From Methanoregula sp. (GTDB lineage: Archaea > Halobacteriota > Methanomicrobia > Methanomicrobiales > Methanospirillaceae): a DNA stretch of 64,000 bases. The notes under the pieces are model-generated. The model searched no databases and was not told the origin of the DNA. It saw nothing but the letters and a program-made list of their open reading frames with translations. Location: contig NZ_JAJRCG010000002.1 in the NCBI RefSeq assembly GCF_028679125.1, positions 124,001-188,000 on the forward strand. Reading direction: 5' to 3'. A program made the translations under genes and the position numbers. Positions 26,863 to 35,579 of this stretch are shown in pieces. Every line of letters starts with the position of its first letter. Positions within the stretch are counted from its first letter, which is position 1.

Positions 26863-27579
26863 TTATCCGGTAATCTCCGGCACCGCGATCTGCCCGGACG
26901 TGATCATCTTATTGCTGGATTTGTCGATGATCTGATAGGTAAGCACATCACCGGCATTGACAAAGAATGGGTACGTCCCGTCGTTCTTGAGCCAGTTAAC
27001 GGAGACATATCCCTTATACTTAGCTACATAATCCGCGTGGACAACGAACTTATCACCCGGTTTGACAATTGTGCCATGATCCGGCATCCGTTCCATATAC
27101 TTCGACCAGTTATTGGAGAAGCCGGTGATCAATGATTTATCTCCGACGCCCGTGGCCTGGCCACCAAGTCCGGAGGCATTGGTATTTGTCAGGGGGGTGT
27201 TGGCATTGGATACCGTGGATTTCTCCGCAGGTTTCTGAAGAGATGAGAATTTCATCTCGATGTTGGCGAGGTTGACCGAATCGCCGCCTTTATGCTCAAA
27301 GATGATGTAAACATCAGCGGCAGGATCGGCCGGATCACTGATCGGTGCCGGAACCCCTTTTCCAAAGCCCGTTGTTTGGTTGGTCAGATCATAGGATCCC
27401 CCGACATAGAACTCCGAAGCCGTGATGGTTGCCACCGGGGTCTTGGTCTGCGCCCCGCTCACTCCTCCGGCAAAGGCCGAAACGACTGCAGCGATGATGA
27501 TCGTCACAACCAGCATCAGCATCACGCCTACTACCGGGGAGACTGCTGAATCCTGCTTATGGTAATGTTTTGTCATCAT
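26863..27579 (-). CDS. Archaeal pilin-like protein (DUF1628), second of the array
   Basis: A 238-residue protein starting with MMTKHYHKQDSAVSPVVG and then the same hydrophobic helix. Its start codon overlaps the stop of the upstream pilin gene (ATGA), so translation is coupled. The head has a Tyr-rich and Gly-rich region, for example SEFYVGGSYDLTNQTTGFG. A KSLITGFSNNWSKY segment suggests a surface-exposed loop. Its exact role, as pilus subunit or adhesin, is not seen from sequence. Confidence 0.85.
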   Translation of the reverse strand: MMTKHYHKQDSAVSPVVGVMLMLVVTIIIAAVVSAFAGGVSGAQTKTPVATITASEFYVGGSYDLTNQTTGFGKGVPAPISDPADPAADVYIIFEHKGGDSVNLANIEMKFSSLQKPAEKSTVSNANTPLTNTNASGLGGQATGVGDKSLITGFSNNWSKYMERMPDHGTIVKPGDKFVVHADYVAKYKGYVSVNWLKNDGTYPFFVNAGDVLTYQIIDKSSNKMITSGQIAVPEITG

Positions 27580-28265
27580 TGCAGGTTCACCTTCTTGTCG
27601 ATAATGTACTTACCGCTGGGCACATGCAGCAGTTTCACTTCAATCTGCGAGTGATTGCTGATACATTCTTTCAATACATCAATCCCGGCGGTTATTGCGA
27701 TATTATCTGGGGTGGGATACATACTGGCATCCGGAACCAACCCCAGGAGTTCGGCAGTATATGCCATCTGGTATGTCCGGGCGATATCCCCCGACATCCA
27801 GGTTGCATTCCCGAACCATGCGGAACTCTGGAATCCTGTTACCGCATTTCCGCAGGGAAAACCGTATTTCTGGTTGTCGTAGACGTGTGGAGCCCGTGTG
27901 CAGGATACGCTACCATACAGATTCATGCAATTATATGAAGAAGTCGGCGACTGTACGTGCCTGACTACGGTCCCGTTCGGGAGTGTCAGGTACGTAATCA
28001 GCTGCGTATCCTTGGTCATAATTGCATCGCCTCCCATATGCTCGAATGAGATATCATAATTCGACGTGCTGATAGTCCCATCATCACCAACAACCCAGCC
28101 GGTCTTAATCTGGAGACTGGCCTGCGGCGTTTTCTGCTGGCTGCCGCCAAGTCCCCCGGCGAATGCGCTCACCACTGCTGCAATAATAATCGTCACAACC
28201 AGCATCAGCATAACGCCGACGACCGGAGAGACGCCAGCGTCTCTGGATTTTTCGTAAGAACACAT
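27576..28265 (-). CDS. Archaeal pilin-like protein (DUF1628), first of the array
   Basis: A pilin-type protein of about 229 residues with leader CSYEKSRDAGVSPVVGVMLM and the helix TIIIAAVVSAFAGGLGG. It starts at 28265, five bases behind GGTG; an ATG three bases upstream is nearly as good. It has two or more cysteines in the head (SYNCMNLYGSVSCTRAP and CGNAVTG), which could form disulfides, unlike its neighbours. It is promoter-proximal, so it may be the major subunit. The head sequence is not similar to the others. Confidence 0.85.
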   Translation of the reverse strand: MCSYEKSRDAGVSPVVGVMLMLVVTIIIAAVVSAFAGGLGGSQQKTPQASLQIKTGWVVGDDGTISTSNYDISFEHMGGDAIMTKDTQLITYLTLPNGTVVRHVQSPTSSYNCMNLYGSVSCTRAPHVYDNQKYGFPCGNAVTGFQSSAWFGNATWMSGDIARTYQMAYTAELLGLVPDASMYPTPDNIAITAGIDVLKECISNHSQIEVKLLHVPSGKYIIDKKVNLQ

Positions 28266-28316
28266 CATAACACCTTTGTCATTTTTAAAAAGATGTAGGT
28301 ACAAATTTCATACATC

Positions 28317-28355
28317 CTATCGAATTCGTAGCACTTGATTATATAAAAGAATTCG
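28317..28355 (-). promoter_or_regulatory. Promoter of the pilin array with flanking dyads
   Basis: On the minus strand a clear TATA-like CTTTTATATAA (28339-28349) should give transcription near 28317. It is flanked by the palindrome CGAATTCG (28321-28328) and by AGAATTCG (28348-28355), whose centres are about 27 bases apart. Paired sites on both sides of the TATA box are what a repressor or activator dimer pair would need. Confidence 0.45.
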
Positions 28356-28888
28356 TTTTTGTAATTTAATGTGAGTGGATAGCAAGAATTGAATAATTAT
28401 TGAGAGGCTGCAACAAAAAATAAAAAAATTCACCGGTATTGCCAACAGGGATTCACCAGCCATTATGGGGAATCATCTCCACGCTCCCCCGGATCGTGGG
28501 GCCGGAAAACCCACGGTTCCCCCACTGCCTCAGTCACCAGGTCGTCCTGCATGGCGATCCGCGCTGGAATTAGCGCTATTTACAGATTTGTCGAGCCATG
28601 CAAATGCTCCGGATCACCCGATCCGGGCCCATTACAAAGGAATCGAAATACTTAGTCCTTCATTTTCACGATTTAGTCCCTCAAAAACCGGGTATTACGG
28701 CCCGGGTCCCGGGCATTTGGTTTTTCTCCGTCAGAGAAATGTCTTCCAGGTGTGGGGGGATGCAGGTCAATGAGGGGATCTCGGGTCTCACCCCTGGATG
28801 CCCTGAAAGAGGGAATCGGGCACACTCCGGTTATGAGGTGTACTGTCCCCCATTCCCTCTGCCCCTGGTTCCTTCCAGGTACGGGTAT
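28356..28888. other. Intergenic region with inverted repeats
   Basis: No gene is supported here. An AT-rich part (28356-28450) is followed by a GC-rich region. In it, AAAAACC (28683-28689) pairs with GGTTTTT (28719-28725) around GCCCGGG-T-CCCGGGC (28700-28714), and AGAGGGAATCGGG (28808-28820) nearly pairs with CCCCATTCCCTCT (28848-28860). The first ends in a T-run and looks like a terminator. Together they could belong to a small RNA, but no family was recognised. Confidence 0.35.
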
Positions 28889-29191
28889 TTAAGAATCTCC
28901 CGGACTGACTGGTAAACCAGAGGTCCCGTCACGCTCGATCTCGGAAAGGCCGGCCCTCCCGACCCGGAAGTACCGGTAGGTTCCGTTCTTGGAATAAATC
29001 CAGAGCTCGAGGAGGATCTGGGTTGATTCCGGAAACAGCTGGAGTTCTTCGATCATATCGCGGTACTCGTGTTCGAATTCCCGGATCGTGGAAATAATTT
29101 TTTCTGTACGCCGTACTTTAACAAAGATAACGTTGACCGGTGTCCGGATCAAAAAGTCGCACACGCTCTCAAGGCCGTAACAGATTTTCAT
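28889..29191 (-). CDS. Small soluble protein of unknown function
   Basis: A 100-residue protein with mixed charges, without a signal or membrane segment: VCDFLIRTPVNVIFVKVRRTEKIISTIREFEHEYRDMIEELQLFPES then a beta-like LLELWIYSKNGTYRYFRVG. An apparently full-length alpha/beta sequence with good codon use supports a real gene. It stands alone between the pilin array and an AT-rich stretch. No family is recognised. Confidence 0.6.
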   Translation of the reverse strand: MKICYGLESVCDFLIRTPVNVIFVKVRRTEKIISTIREFEHEYRDMIEELQLFPESTQILLELWIYSKNGTYRYFRVGRAGLSEIERDGTSGLPVSPGDS

Positions 29192-30141
29192 CGCGCAACC
29201 CTGCCCTGTGCAATCCGGATTGCATTGTCAACACCTGTTGTTGCCGGGTGTCCTTTTGTCATGGCAGTTCACATTCCTTCATTTCCATGTCCTGTCTGGC
29301 CAATACCGGTTGCATTGCAGTTTCTCTCTTGAGCGATCGTATCCCGGGTCCGGGTGTTGAAATACCGGCGCTGGATTTTGTGTGGGTGCAGCATATTCCG
29401 TTGTATACTCCTTGAGTGTCCCATGTATCGATGCAAAGCCTGTGTTGATTATATAAAATAAATATTTGTTTTACATTAATATTAAAATTGTTATTTTGGT
29501 GTAAATACACTTGACCGTGCCTCCGTTGTCATCATGAACAAAAAATCGTGAGAATTCGTTATGAGCGCGGGTTCGATTGCATGATCTGGTACTTGCTGAC
29601 TTCCCGACTTAAAAAATATTCAATGTGGGCGTTTGTCCCTGGCAAGGAAATCAACCGAGTTCCCCGTGAGTTTGTAATCCGGACATAACCTGTGGCATGG
29701 AGAAGACATGACTATGCTGGGAATAACCAGTTGTGCATGATTTTAGGGAAATCCACCTGACTCAATTTTAAAAAAATCATATATCGTAATACAAAATGAA
29801 AAATTCTTATACTACGGGAACCAATTTTCATTTGGTGATGAATGGAGAAAAGCATTGCCATGTATCAGCCTCATTATTCATCAATGCATGTTTCCTAAGA
29901 TCCATTTTCTTTTAAATCCCCCAATTTAAAAAAAAGTGTACTCTTTTTTATAATTCAAACAAATTCATACTAAATCAAAAAAGTTTATTACTCGCGGGGG
30001 CATACTATAATTTCGGGGTGATGATATTTGCCTGGCTCTCCGGAAATCTAACCAGATACCCGAATTCCGGACTTGCCGCTCCACAGATGATCATCCTCTG
30101 GTAATGCATCACAAATCATTTTGATCGGAGTTGAACACCAG
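29192..30141. other. 950-base AT-rich intergenic region
   Basis: This is the longest gene-free stretch in the window apart from the repeat areas, with AT-rich islands near 29440-29510, 29760-29830 and 29915-29990. Open frames are short and lack ribosome binding sites. I looked for a tRNA because GGGTTCGATT occurs near 29570, but no cloverleaf forms. The right end probably holds the promoter of the small lysine-rich gene. Confidence 0.4.
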
Positions 30142-30243
30142 ATGGTTGAAACCAAAAAGAAACCTGTGACAAAGAAAGCCGAACCAAAAAAGACCATGGC
30201 GACAAAGACTGCGACAAAACCAGTTTCCAAACCAAAAAAATAA
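30142..30243 (+). CDS. Very small lysine-rich protein (33 residues)
   Basis: ATG to TAA, 33 codons, with the composition of a histone H1-like tail: about 14 lysines plus alanine, proline and threonine in a repeating K-K-x-x pattern (KKKPVTKKAEPKKTM). A GGAG sequence lies 11 bases upstream. Such short basic proteins may bind DNA or RNA, or stabilise ribosomes. The regular composition makes coding plausible, but a 33-codon frame in an AT-rich region could occur by chance because AAA codons are easy to get. Confidence 0.4.
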   Translation: MVETKKKPVTKKAEPKKTMATKTATKPVSKPKK

Positions 30244-30475
30244 CTTTTTCAGGATTGCGAATCAAGTTTCTGGTTTCTCTCGTATTCGTTCAACAATGAT
30301 TTCTGCTCTGTAGAATCTGTGGCAGTGCCAAGAATGGCTGTGCCACACTCCCGGTTGTGCTTTGTGTTGTAACTGGTGAGCCTTGGAAAAGGGATTTTGA
30401 CCTAAACGTCAGATTTTTTCCATCAGGTCGCGTTGGAAATTTAATTTTAAAAAAGAAAAATTCAGGAGAACCCGC

Positions 30476-31045
30476 TCACGCCGTGACCGCTTCGCCGCAC
30501 TTCTTTGCAGCGAACGAGACGTAGATCGAGACGATCCCCATGACGATTGCAAACCCGCCGGCAACGAAAGGCAGGAGCGCTGCTGCGATGAAGGGGTTGA
30601 TGAGCAGGATGATACCAAAGATCAGGCTGATGATACCGAGCACTGCATTACCCCAGTCCTTCTTCGAGAATGCCTGGAACAGGTGGGCGCCTCCCACGAA
30701 ACAGGCCCAGAACCCGATGAAGATGATGAAGAACGACAGGACAAAGATCGTGCTGTACATCGGGTAGAGCAGGATCACGATGCCGGCGACAATGTTGATG
30801 ATCGCAAGGAAGATCTTCCAGCCCATGTTGCTCTTGTCAACCGCAAGACTCGCAATGGCAAAGATTCCTCCCACGAGCCAGTAAGCTCCCATGAAGGTGA
30901 TGAGAAGAATTGTGGTCATGCCGGGAGTGAGGAGGAATGCGACCCCGAGAAGTAATGCAAGGATCCCCCAGAGGAGGAGGAGCCACCAGGGGAAGAGCCT
31001 GAGTCCTTCGATGCCCTGGTCAGCTATTGTTTCGTTTTCTGTCAT
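30476..31045 (-). CDS. HdeD-family (DUF308) membrane protein
   Basis: A 189-residue membrane protein of six helices with the HdeD/DUF308 pattern: WGILALLLGVAFLLTPGMTTILLITFMGAYWLVGGIFAI, IVAGIVILLYP and FGIILLINPFIAAALLPFVAGGFAIVMGIVSI. HdeD of enteric bacteria supports acid resistance at high cell density. Here it stands next to an arginine decarboxylase and an antiporter gene, which supports the same role. Its 3' end has been copied to 10.8 kb. It is divergent from the decarboxylase gene. Confidence 0.85.
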   Translation of the reverse strand: MTENETIADQGIEGLRLFPWWLLLLWGILALLLGVAFLLTPGMTTILLITFMGAYWLVGGIFAIASLAVDKSNMGWKIFLAIINIVAGIVILLYPMYSTIFVLSFFIIFIGFWACFVGGAHLFQAFSKKDWGNAVLGIISLIFGIILLINPFIAAALLPFVAGGFAIVMGIVSIYVSFAAKKCGEAVTA

Positions 31046-31193
31046 GGTATTACCGGTGTAAAATTCCTCACGGTAGTATATCTATCATTCTGTTCTGCCG
31101 CAGGATGACCATGCACCCGATCGTTACAACGTTCACGTCAGGGACCGTTTCGGGCGCCTCTCCCTGCAGAATCCCCCTGCATCATTACCCCAC

Positions 31194-31202
31194 TATTTAA
31201 AT
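31194..31202 (+). promoter_or_regulatory. TATA box of the arginine decarboxylase gene
   Basis: TATTTAAAT lies 83 bases before the start codon at 31285. Transcription would begin near 31227, giving a leader of about 58 bases. It lies between the divergent HdeD and decarboxylase genes, so both may share upstream control. Confidence 0.45.
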
Positions 31203-31284
31203 GCAAGTATATCCAAGCGCTCATCATGAGCAGGACCATTCATGATCGCCTTCTGTGCCGCCATGCACGGACGGAGGGAATGCG

Positions 31285-33594
31285 ATGAACCCGGAGAAGC
31301 ATCTGCTGGTCGCCGTCATCGATGACGCGATCCACACTGATACCCCCCACGGGCGGGCAATCAAGCGGATCGTCAAGGGCATCGAAGAGTTCGGCATCCG
31401 GGTTGCGGATGTTTCATCGCCGGAGGATGCCCGGGCTGCCTATTCCAGCCTCCCGGAAGTTGACTGCATTCTCATCAACTGGAACCTTGGCGGCGACACG
31501 GCAAAGAAACAGAAAGAGACCGTGGAGCTCATTCACGAGATCCGCAGCCGCAACGAGGATATCCCGATCTTCCTGATGGCCGAGCCCACGAGCGAGACCC
31601 CCGTGGCCCTGACGGTCGGCCTGATCCGGGAGGTCAACGAGTACATCTACGTGATGGAGGACACGCCGGAATTTATCGCCGGTCGCATCATGGCCGCATC
31701 AAAGCGCTACGAGGATCGCCTGCTGCCCCCGTTCTTCGGTGCACTGGTGAAGTTCTCGGAAGATTTCGAGTACTCGTGGCACACGCCAGGCCATGCCGGA
31801 GGCACCGCGTTCCGGAAATCGCCGGCAGGGAGGATATTCCACGAGTTCTTCGGAGAACAGCTCTTCCGCTCCGATCTCTCTATCTCGGTCGGCGAACTCG
31901 GGTCGCTGCTCGATCACTCGGGACCGGTCGGTGAGGCCGAGCGGTACGCGGCCAAGGTCTTTGGCGCTGACATGACCTACTTTGTCACGAACGGGACATC
32001 CACGGCCAACAAGATCGTGTACTTCGGCCGGGTCACCAAGGACGACATCGTCATGGTAGACCGGAACTGCCACAAGTCGGCCGAGCACGCCCTCACGATG
32101 ACCCATTCTGTTGCAGTGTACATGATCCCCACGCGGAACCGGTACGGGATCATCGGCCCGATCCCGCCGGAAGAGATGACATCAAAAGCGATCAAGGCCA
32201 AGATCGCAGCCTGCCCGCTCACAAAAAATATTCCTGATAAAAAACCCGTGCACGCCGTGATCACGAACTCGACCTACGACGGCCTCTGTTACCATGCAGC
32301 GGACGTGGAAGCGCTGCTTGGGAAGAGCGTGGACAGCATCCACTTCGACGAGGCGTGGTACGCCTATGCCCGGTTCAACCCGCTCTATAAGGACCGGTTC
32401 GCGATGCGGGACGGGGCAAAGGACAAGAACGGCCCCACGGTCTTTGCCACCCAGTCCACCCACAAGCTGCTGGCCGCCCTCTCACAGGCCTCCATGATCC
32501 ATATCCGGAACGGCCGTACCCCGGTCGAACACTCCCGGTTCAACGAGGGGTTCATGATGCACAGCTCCACATCGCCCCTGTATACGATCATCGCGTCGCT
32601 CGATGTCTCCTCGAAGATGATGGACGGGGCTTCCGGCCGGGTGCTCACCAATGAGTCCATCGAAGAAGCGATACGATTCCGCCGGACCATGGCCCGGATC
32701 GAGAAAGAGATCGCGACCGGAAAGACAAAAACTGACTGGTGGTTCCCGATGTGGCAGCCGGCAATGGTCACCGACCCGAAGACAAAACGGAAAATCCCGT
32801 TTGCCGGGGCATCGCTCGATACCCTCCGGGACAATCCCTCCTGCTGGGTGCTGCACCCGGGCGAGAAATGGCACGGGTTCGACGGCCTGCCGGACAACTA
32901 CTGTATGCTCGACCCGATCAAGGTCACGGTCCTTATGCCCGGCGTCAATGATGACGGCACGCTCGCACGCTGGGGAATCCCGGCGGCAGTCGTAGTGAAG
33001 TTCCTCGATACGCGGGGCATCATTAACGAGAAGTCCGGGGATTATTCAATCCTCTTCCTCTTCTCGATGGGGATCACGAAAGGGAAGTGGGGCACGCTGA
33101 TCACCGAACTCTTCGAGTTCAAACGACTCTACGATGAGAATGCCCCGCTTGAGGAGGTCTTTCCCGACCTTACGAATACCTGGCCTGCCCGGTACGGCGG
33201 CATGACGCTGCAGGACCTGGTTACAGAGATGCACGCCTTCAAGAAGGATCACACCATGTGCGGGCTGCTTCAGCAGGCGTTCTCGCTCCTGCCGGAACCG
33301 GCCATCACCTATGCTGATGCGTACCGGAACCTGGTGCGGAACAACGTGGAGCAGATCCCGGTTGCGAAAGCCGGCAACCGGATCGTGGCAACCGGTATTG
33401 TGCCGTATCCCCCGGGCATCCCTCTCCTTGCCCCGGGTGAACGGACCGGGGGACAAAAGGGGCCCCTGCTCCAGTACCTTCTGGTCATGCAGGAGTTCGA
33501 CAAGCGGTTCCCCGGCTTTGAGCACGACACCCATGGCATCGAGAATGTCAATGGCGAGTACATGATGAACTGCGTTGTGGAGAAGAAGCGATGA
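31285..33594 (+). CDS. adiA: Acid-inducible-type arginine decarboxylase (AdiA-like)
   Basis: A 770-residue PLP enzyme of fold type I with the N-terminal flavodoxin-like wing domain (about residues 1-130), then SWHTPGHAGG, the active-site stretch VITNSTYDGLCYHAADVEALLG, the cofactor aspartate in SIHFDEAWYAYARFNPLY and the PLP lysine 394 in STHKLLAALSQASM. These blocks follow those of E. coli AdiA closely. It would turn arginine into agmatine and CO2 with consumption of one proton. The ATG at 31285 has GGAGG eight bases before it. It overlaps the antiporter gene by ATGA. Lysine or ornithine as substrate is possible, but arginine is the best match. Confidence 0.85.
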   Translation: MNPEKHLLVAVIDDAIHTDTPHGRAIKRIVKGIEEFGIRVADVSSPEDARAAYSSLPEVDCILINWNLGGDTAKKQKETVELIHEIRSRNEDIPIFLMAEPTSETPVALTVGLIREVNEYIYVMEDTPEFIAGRIMAASKRYEDRLLPPFFGALVKFSEDFEYSWHTPGHAGGTAFRKSPAGRIFHEFFGEQLFRSDLSISVGELGSLLDHSGPVGEAERYAAKVFGADMTYFVTNGTSTANKIVYFGRVTKDDIVMVDRNCHKSAEHALTMTHSVAVYMIPTRNRYGIIGPIPPEEMTSKAIKAKIAACPLTKNIPDKKPVHAVITNSTYDGLCYHAADVEALLGKSVDSIHFDEAWYAYARFNPLYKDRFAMRDGAKDKNGPTVFATQSTHKLLAALSQASMIHIRNGRTPVEHSRFNEGFMMHSSTSPLYTIIASLDVSSKMMDGASGRVLTNESIEEAIRFRRTMARIEKEIATGKTKTDWWFPMWQPAMVTDPKTKRKIPFAGASLDTLRDNPSCWVLHPGEKWHGFDGLPDNYCMLDPIKVTVLMPGVNDDGTLARWGIPAAVVVKFLDTRGIINEKSGDYSILFLFSMGITKGKWGTLITELFEFKRLYDENAPLEEVFPDLTNTWPARYGGMTLQDLVTEMHAFKKDHTMCGLLQQAFSLLPEPAITYADAYRNLVRNNVEQIPVAKAGNRIVATGIVPYPPGIPLLAPGERTGGQKGPLLQYLLVMQEFDKRFPGFEHDTHGIENVNGEYMMNCVVEKKR

Positions 33595-35030
33595 GTGCAG
33601 ATGCAACCAATACGGGCAGTCTTCCGTCAAAGAAAGTGCTGGGACTGTTTGCGCTGGCCATGATCAACGTGGCCGCTGTGCTGAGTATCAGGAATTTCCC
33701 CTCGATGGCGATCTACGGGTGGTCATGTATCGGGTGGTATATTATCGGCGCCATCCTCTTCCTTATCCCGATCTCCCTTGCCGGTGCCGAGCTGGCGACC
33801 GGGTGGCCGGAAGGTGGCGGGGTCTATGCGTGGGTCAAACAGGCGTTCGGCGAGAAAGGCGGGTTCACCGCGCTCTTCTGCGAATGGTCCAACAACCTTG
33901 TCTGGTTCCCGACGGTCCTTTCGTTTATAGCGTCTACGCTCGCCTTTGCCCTTACCCCGGCGCTGGCAACCAGCCCGTATTACATGTTCACTGTCATGAT
34001 GATCGCGTTCTGGGGCACGACCGCCATCGCGTATTTCGGGGAAGAGGCATCCACGAAATTCGGCAATGTGGGTGTGATACTCGGGAGCATAATCCCGGCG
34101 ATCCTGATCATCCTGCTCGGGGTCTGGTGGCTCAGTTCAGGCCAGTCGCTCGTGCTCCCGCACCTGACCCTGGAGGCAATGGTCCCGACCATCAACTTCT
34201 CCACGCTCCCGTTCTTTGCCACCATCATCCTGCTCTTCGCCGGTATGGAGATGGCAGGGTTCCATGCCCTTGAGACCCGGGATCCCCAGAAGGATTTCCC
34301 GCGGGCCATGGCCCTTTCGGCCCTTATCATCGTGGTCTGCACCGTTCTTGCAACGCTCGCGATCGCCATCGTCATCCCGGCAGACCAGCTCAATCTCGCC
34401 TCCGGAGTCATGCAGGCGATCCAGTACTTCTTCAATGCTGCCCATGTTCCCTGGCTCGTGGCACCCATGGCCGTGCTGATCACCCTTGGCGGGGTCGTCT
34501 CGCTCGCGGCCTGGCTGATCGGGCCGGCCAAAGGGCTCGGCATCGTTGCCGAGGAAGGCAACATGCCCCCGCTCTTTGACCGTACCAACAAGTACGGAGC
34601 ACCGGTTGCGGTCCTGGTCATCCAGGCGCTGATAGGCTCGCTCATCGCGCTCCTGTACGTGTTCCTGCCCTCGGTCAACCAGGCGTACTGGATCCTGTCA
34701 GCGATGACGGTCGAGCTGCTCTGTATTGTGTACATCCTGGTCTTTGCATCCGTGATCAAGTTGCGGTACAGCCAGCCGGACAAGCCTCGTCCTTTCACCA
34801 TCCCGGGTGGGAAGACCGGTGTCTGGATTGTCGGGGGGCTCGGGCTGTTCGGAACAACCCTTGCATTCGTGGTCGGGCTCATGCCCCCGTCGTTCTTCGC
34901 ATCAAACGGGCTCGCCTACGTGTTGTCCGTCCTGCTCGGCACGTTCCTTCTGGCCGTACCGCCCCTGGTATTCCTGAAACTCAAAAAAGCGAGCTGGAAA
35001 AAACCAGCGGTGCCCGGGAGGAATGTATGA
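33591..35030 (+). CDS. APC-superfamily amino acid antiporter (GadC/AdiC-like)
   Basis: A 479-residue transporter with about 12 helices. The first helix region VLGLFALAMINVAAVLSIRNFPSMAIYGWS and the GAELATGWPEGGGVYAWVKQAFGEKGGFTA block match the GadC-type group of the APC superfamily, and FAGMEMAGFHALETRDPQKDFPRAM is the typical helix-6 region. In acid resistance such carriers exchange an external amino acid for the decarboxylation product. With adiA it should exchange arginine and agmatine. It resembles GadC more than AdiC by eye, so the exact substrate is not certain. It is translationally coupled to adiA. Confidence 0.85.
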   Translation: MSADATNTGSLPSKKVLGLFALAMINVAAVLSIRNFPSMAIYGWSCIGWYIIGAILFLIPISLAGAELATGWPEGGGVYAWVKQAFGEKGGFTALFCEWSNNLVWFPTVLSFIASTLAFALTPALATSPYYMFTVMMIAFWGTTAIAYFGEEASTKFGNVGVILGSIIPAILIILLGVWWLSSGQSLVLPHLTLEAMVPTINFSTLPFFATIILLFAGMEMAGFHALETRDPQKDFPRAMALSALIIVVCTVLATLAIAIVIPADQLNLASGVMQAIQYFFNAAHVPWLVAPMAVLITLGGVVSLAAWLIGPAKGLGIVAEEGNMPPLFDRTNKYGAPVAVLVIQALIGSLIALLYVFLPSVNQAYWILSAMTVELLCIVYILVFASVIKLRYSQPDKPRPFTIPGGKTGVWIVGGLGLFGTTLAFVVGLMPPSFFASNGLAYVLSVLLGTFLLAVPPLVFLKLKKASWKKPAVPGRNV

Positions 35031-35070
35031 TGAACTCGCTCTATCCAGATAGTACCACAGGAGGATTCTC

Positions 35071-35517
35071 ATGAACATGACGCCAAGAATGGAGCACGGG
35101 CTGGTACTGTTCCTCGTCCTGATGTTCCTGATACCCTGCGCGATGATCATCTTCGTCTCCACGGAAGTTCCATACCGGGTGGTTCCCGGTGAGCCGGTGA
35201 AGGATGCTGCACTGGCAGCGGGAATCACCATCACCAGCGTTAAGGATACCACCTGGAACCTGACCGGGGCAACCGGTGGGAAGACGTATGTCCTCACCGA
35301 TTCTTCCGGCAATACGGTAACGATGTCAACGCAGGCGTTTGACAGCGCTGAATCGCGTGATGCGGCCATCCGGCTGTACAATGCCCATCCGGTGGGCAGG
35401 GGAAAACCGGTGGGCAGTCTGCTCGTTGTTGGACAGCACATTGTCTACGTAACACCGGCGAACAGCCCGATCCTGGAAGAGATCTCAGGAGAACTGAAAA
35501 AGATGAATGGTTCCTGA
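35071..35517 (+). CDS. Single-helix membrane-anchored protein of unknown function
   Basis: A 148-residue protein with one N-terminal membrane helix (GLVLFLVLMFLIPCAMIIFVS, about residues 10-30) and a soluble part outside the membrane, with beta-like segments TYVLTDSSGNTVTMST and SLLVVGQHIVYVTP. AGGAGG lies six bases before the ATG. It is 40 bases downstream of the antiporter on the same strand, probably the last gene of that operon. No family is recognised, though the place suggests an acid-stress role. Confidence 0.6.
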   Translation: MNMTPRMEHGLVLFLVLMFLIPCAMIIFVSTEVPYRVVPGEPVKDAALAAGITITSVKDTTWNLTGATGGKTYVLTDSSGNTVTMSTQAFDSAESRDAAIRLYNAHPVGRGKPVGSLLVVGQHIVYVTPANSPILEEISGELKKMNGS

Positions 35518-35579
35518 TGACAGAAGGGGTTTTCTTAAAAACCCCCGCGACTTTTTTCCTGGTCCTTACAGGACAGAAC

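Noticed and set aside
28465-28915. Two plus-strand frames of about 100 codons in the gene-free stretch
   Set aside because: They have no ribosome binding sites, overlap each other in different frames and cross the hairpins; the second also runs into the opposite-strand gene at 28889.
29560-29600. Possible tRNA T-arm (GGGTTCGATT)
   Set aside because: Neighbouring bases do not form a T stem and no acceptor, D or anticodon arms were found around it.
28450-30140. CRISPR-like array or insertion sequence in the AT-rich region
   Set aside because: No evenly spaced repeats and no transposase-like frame were found.
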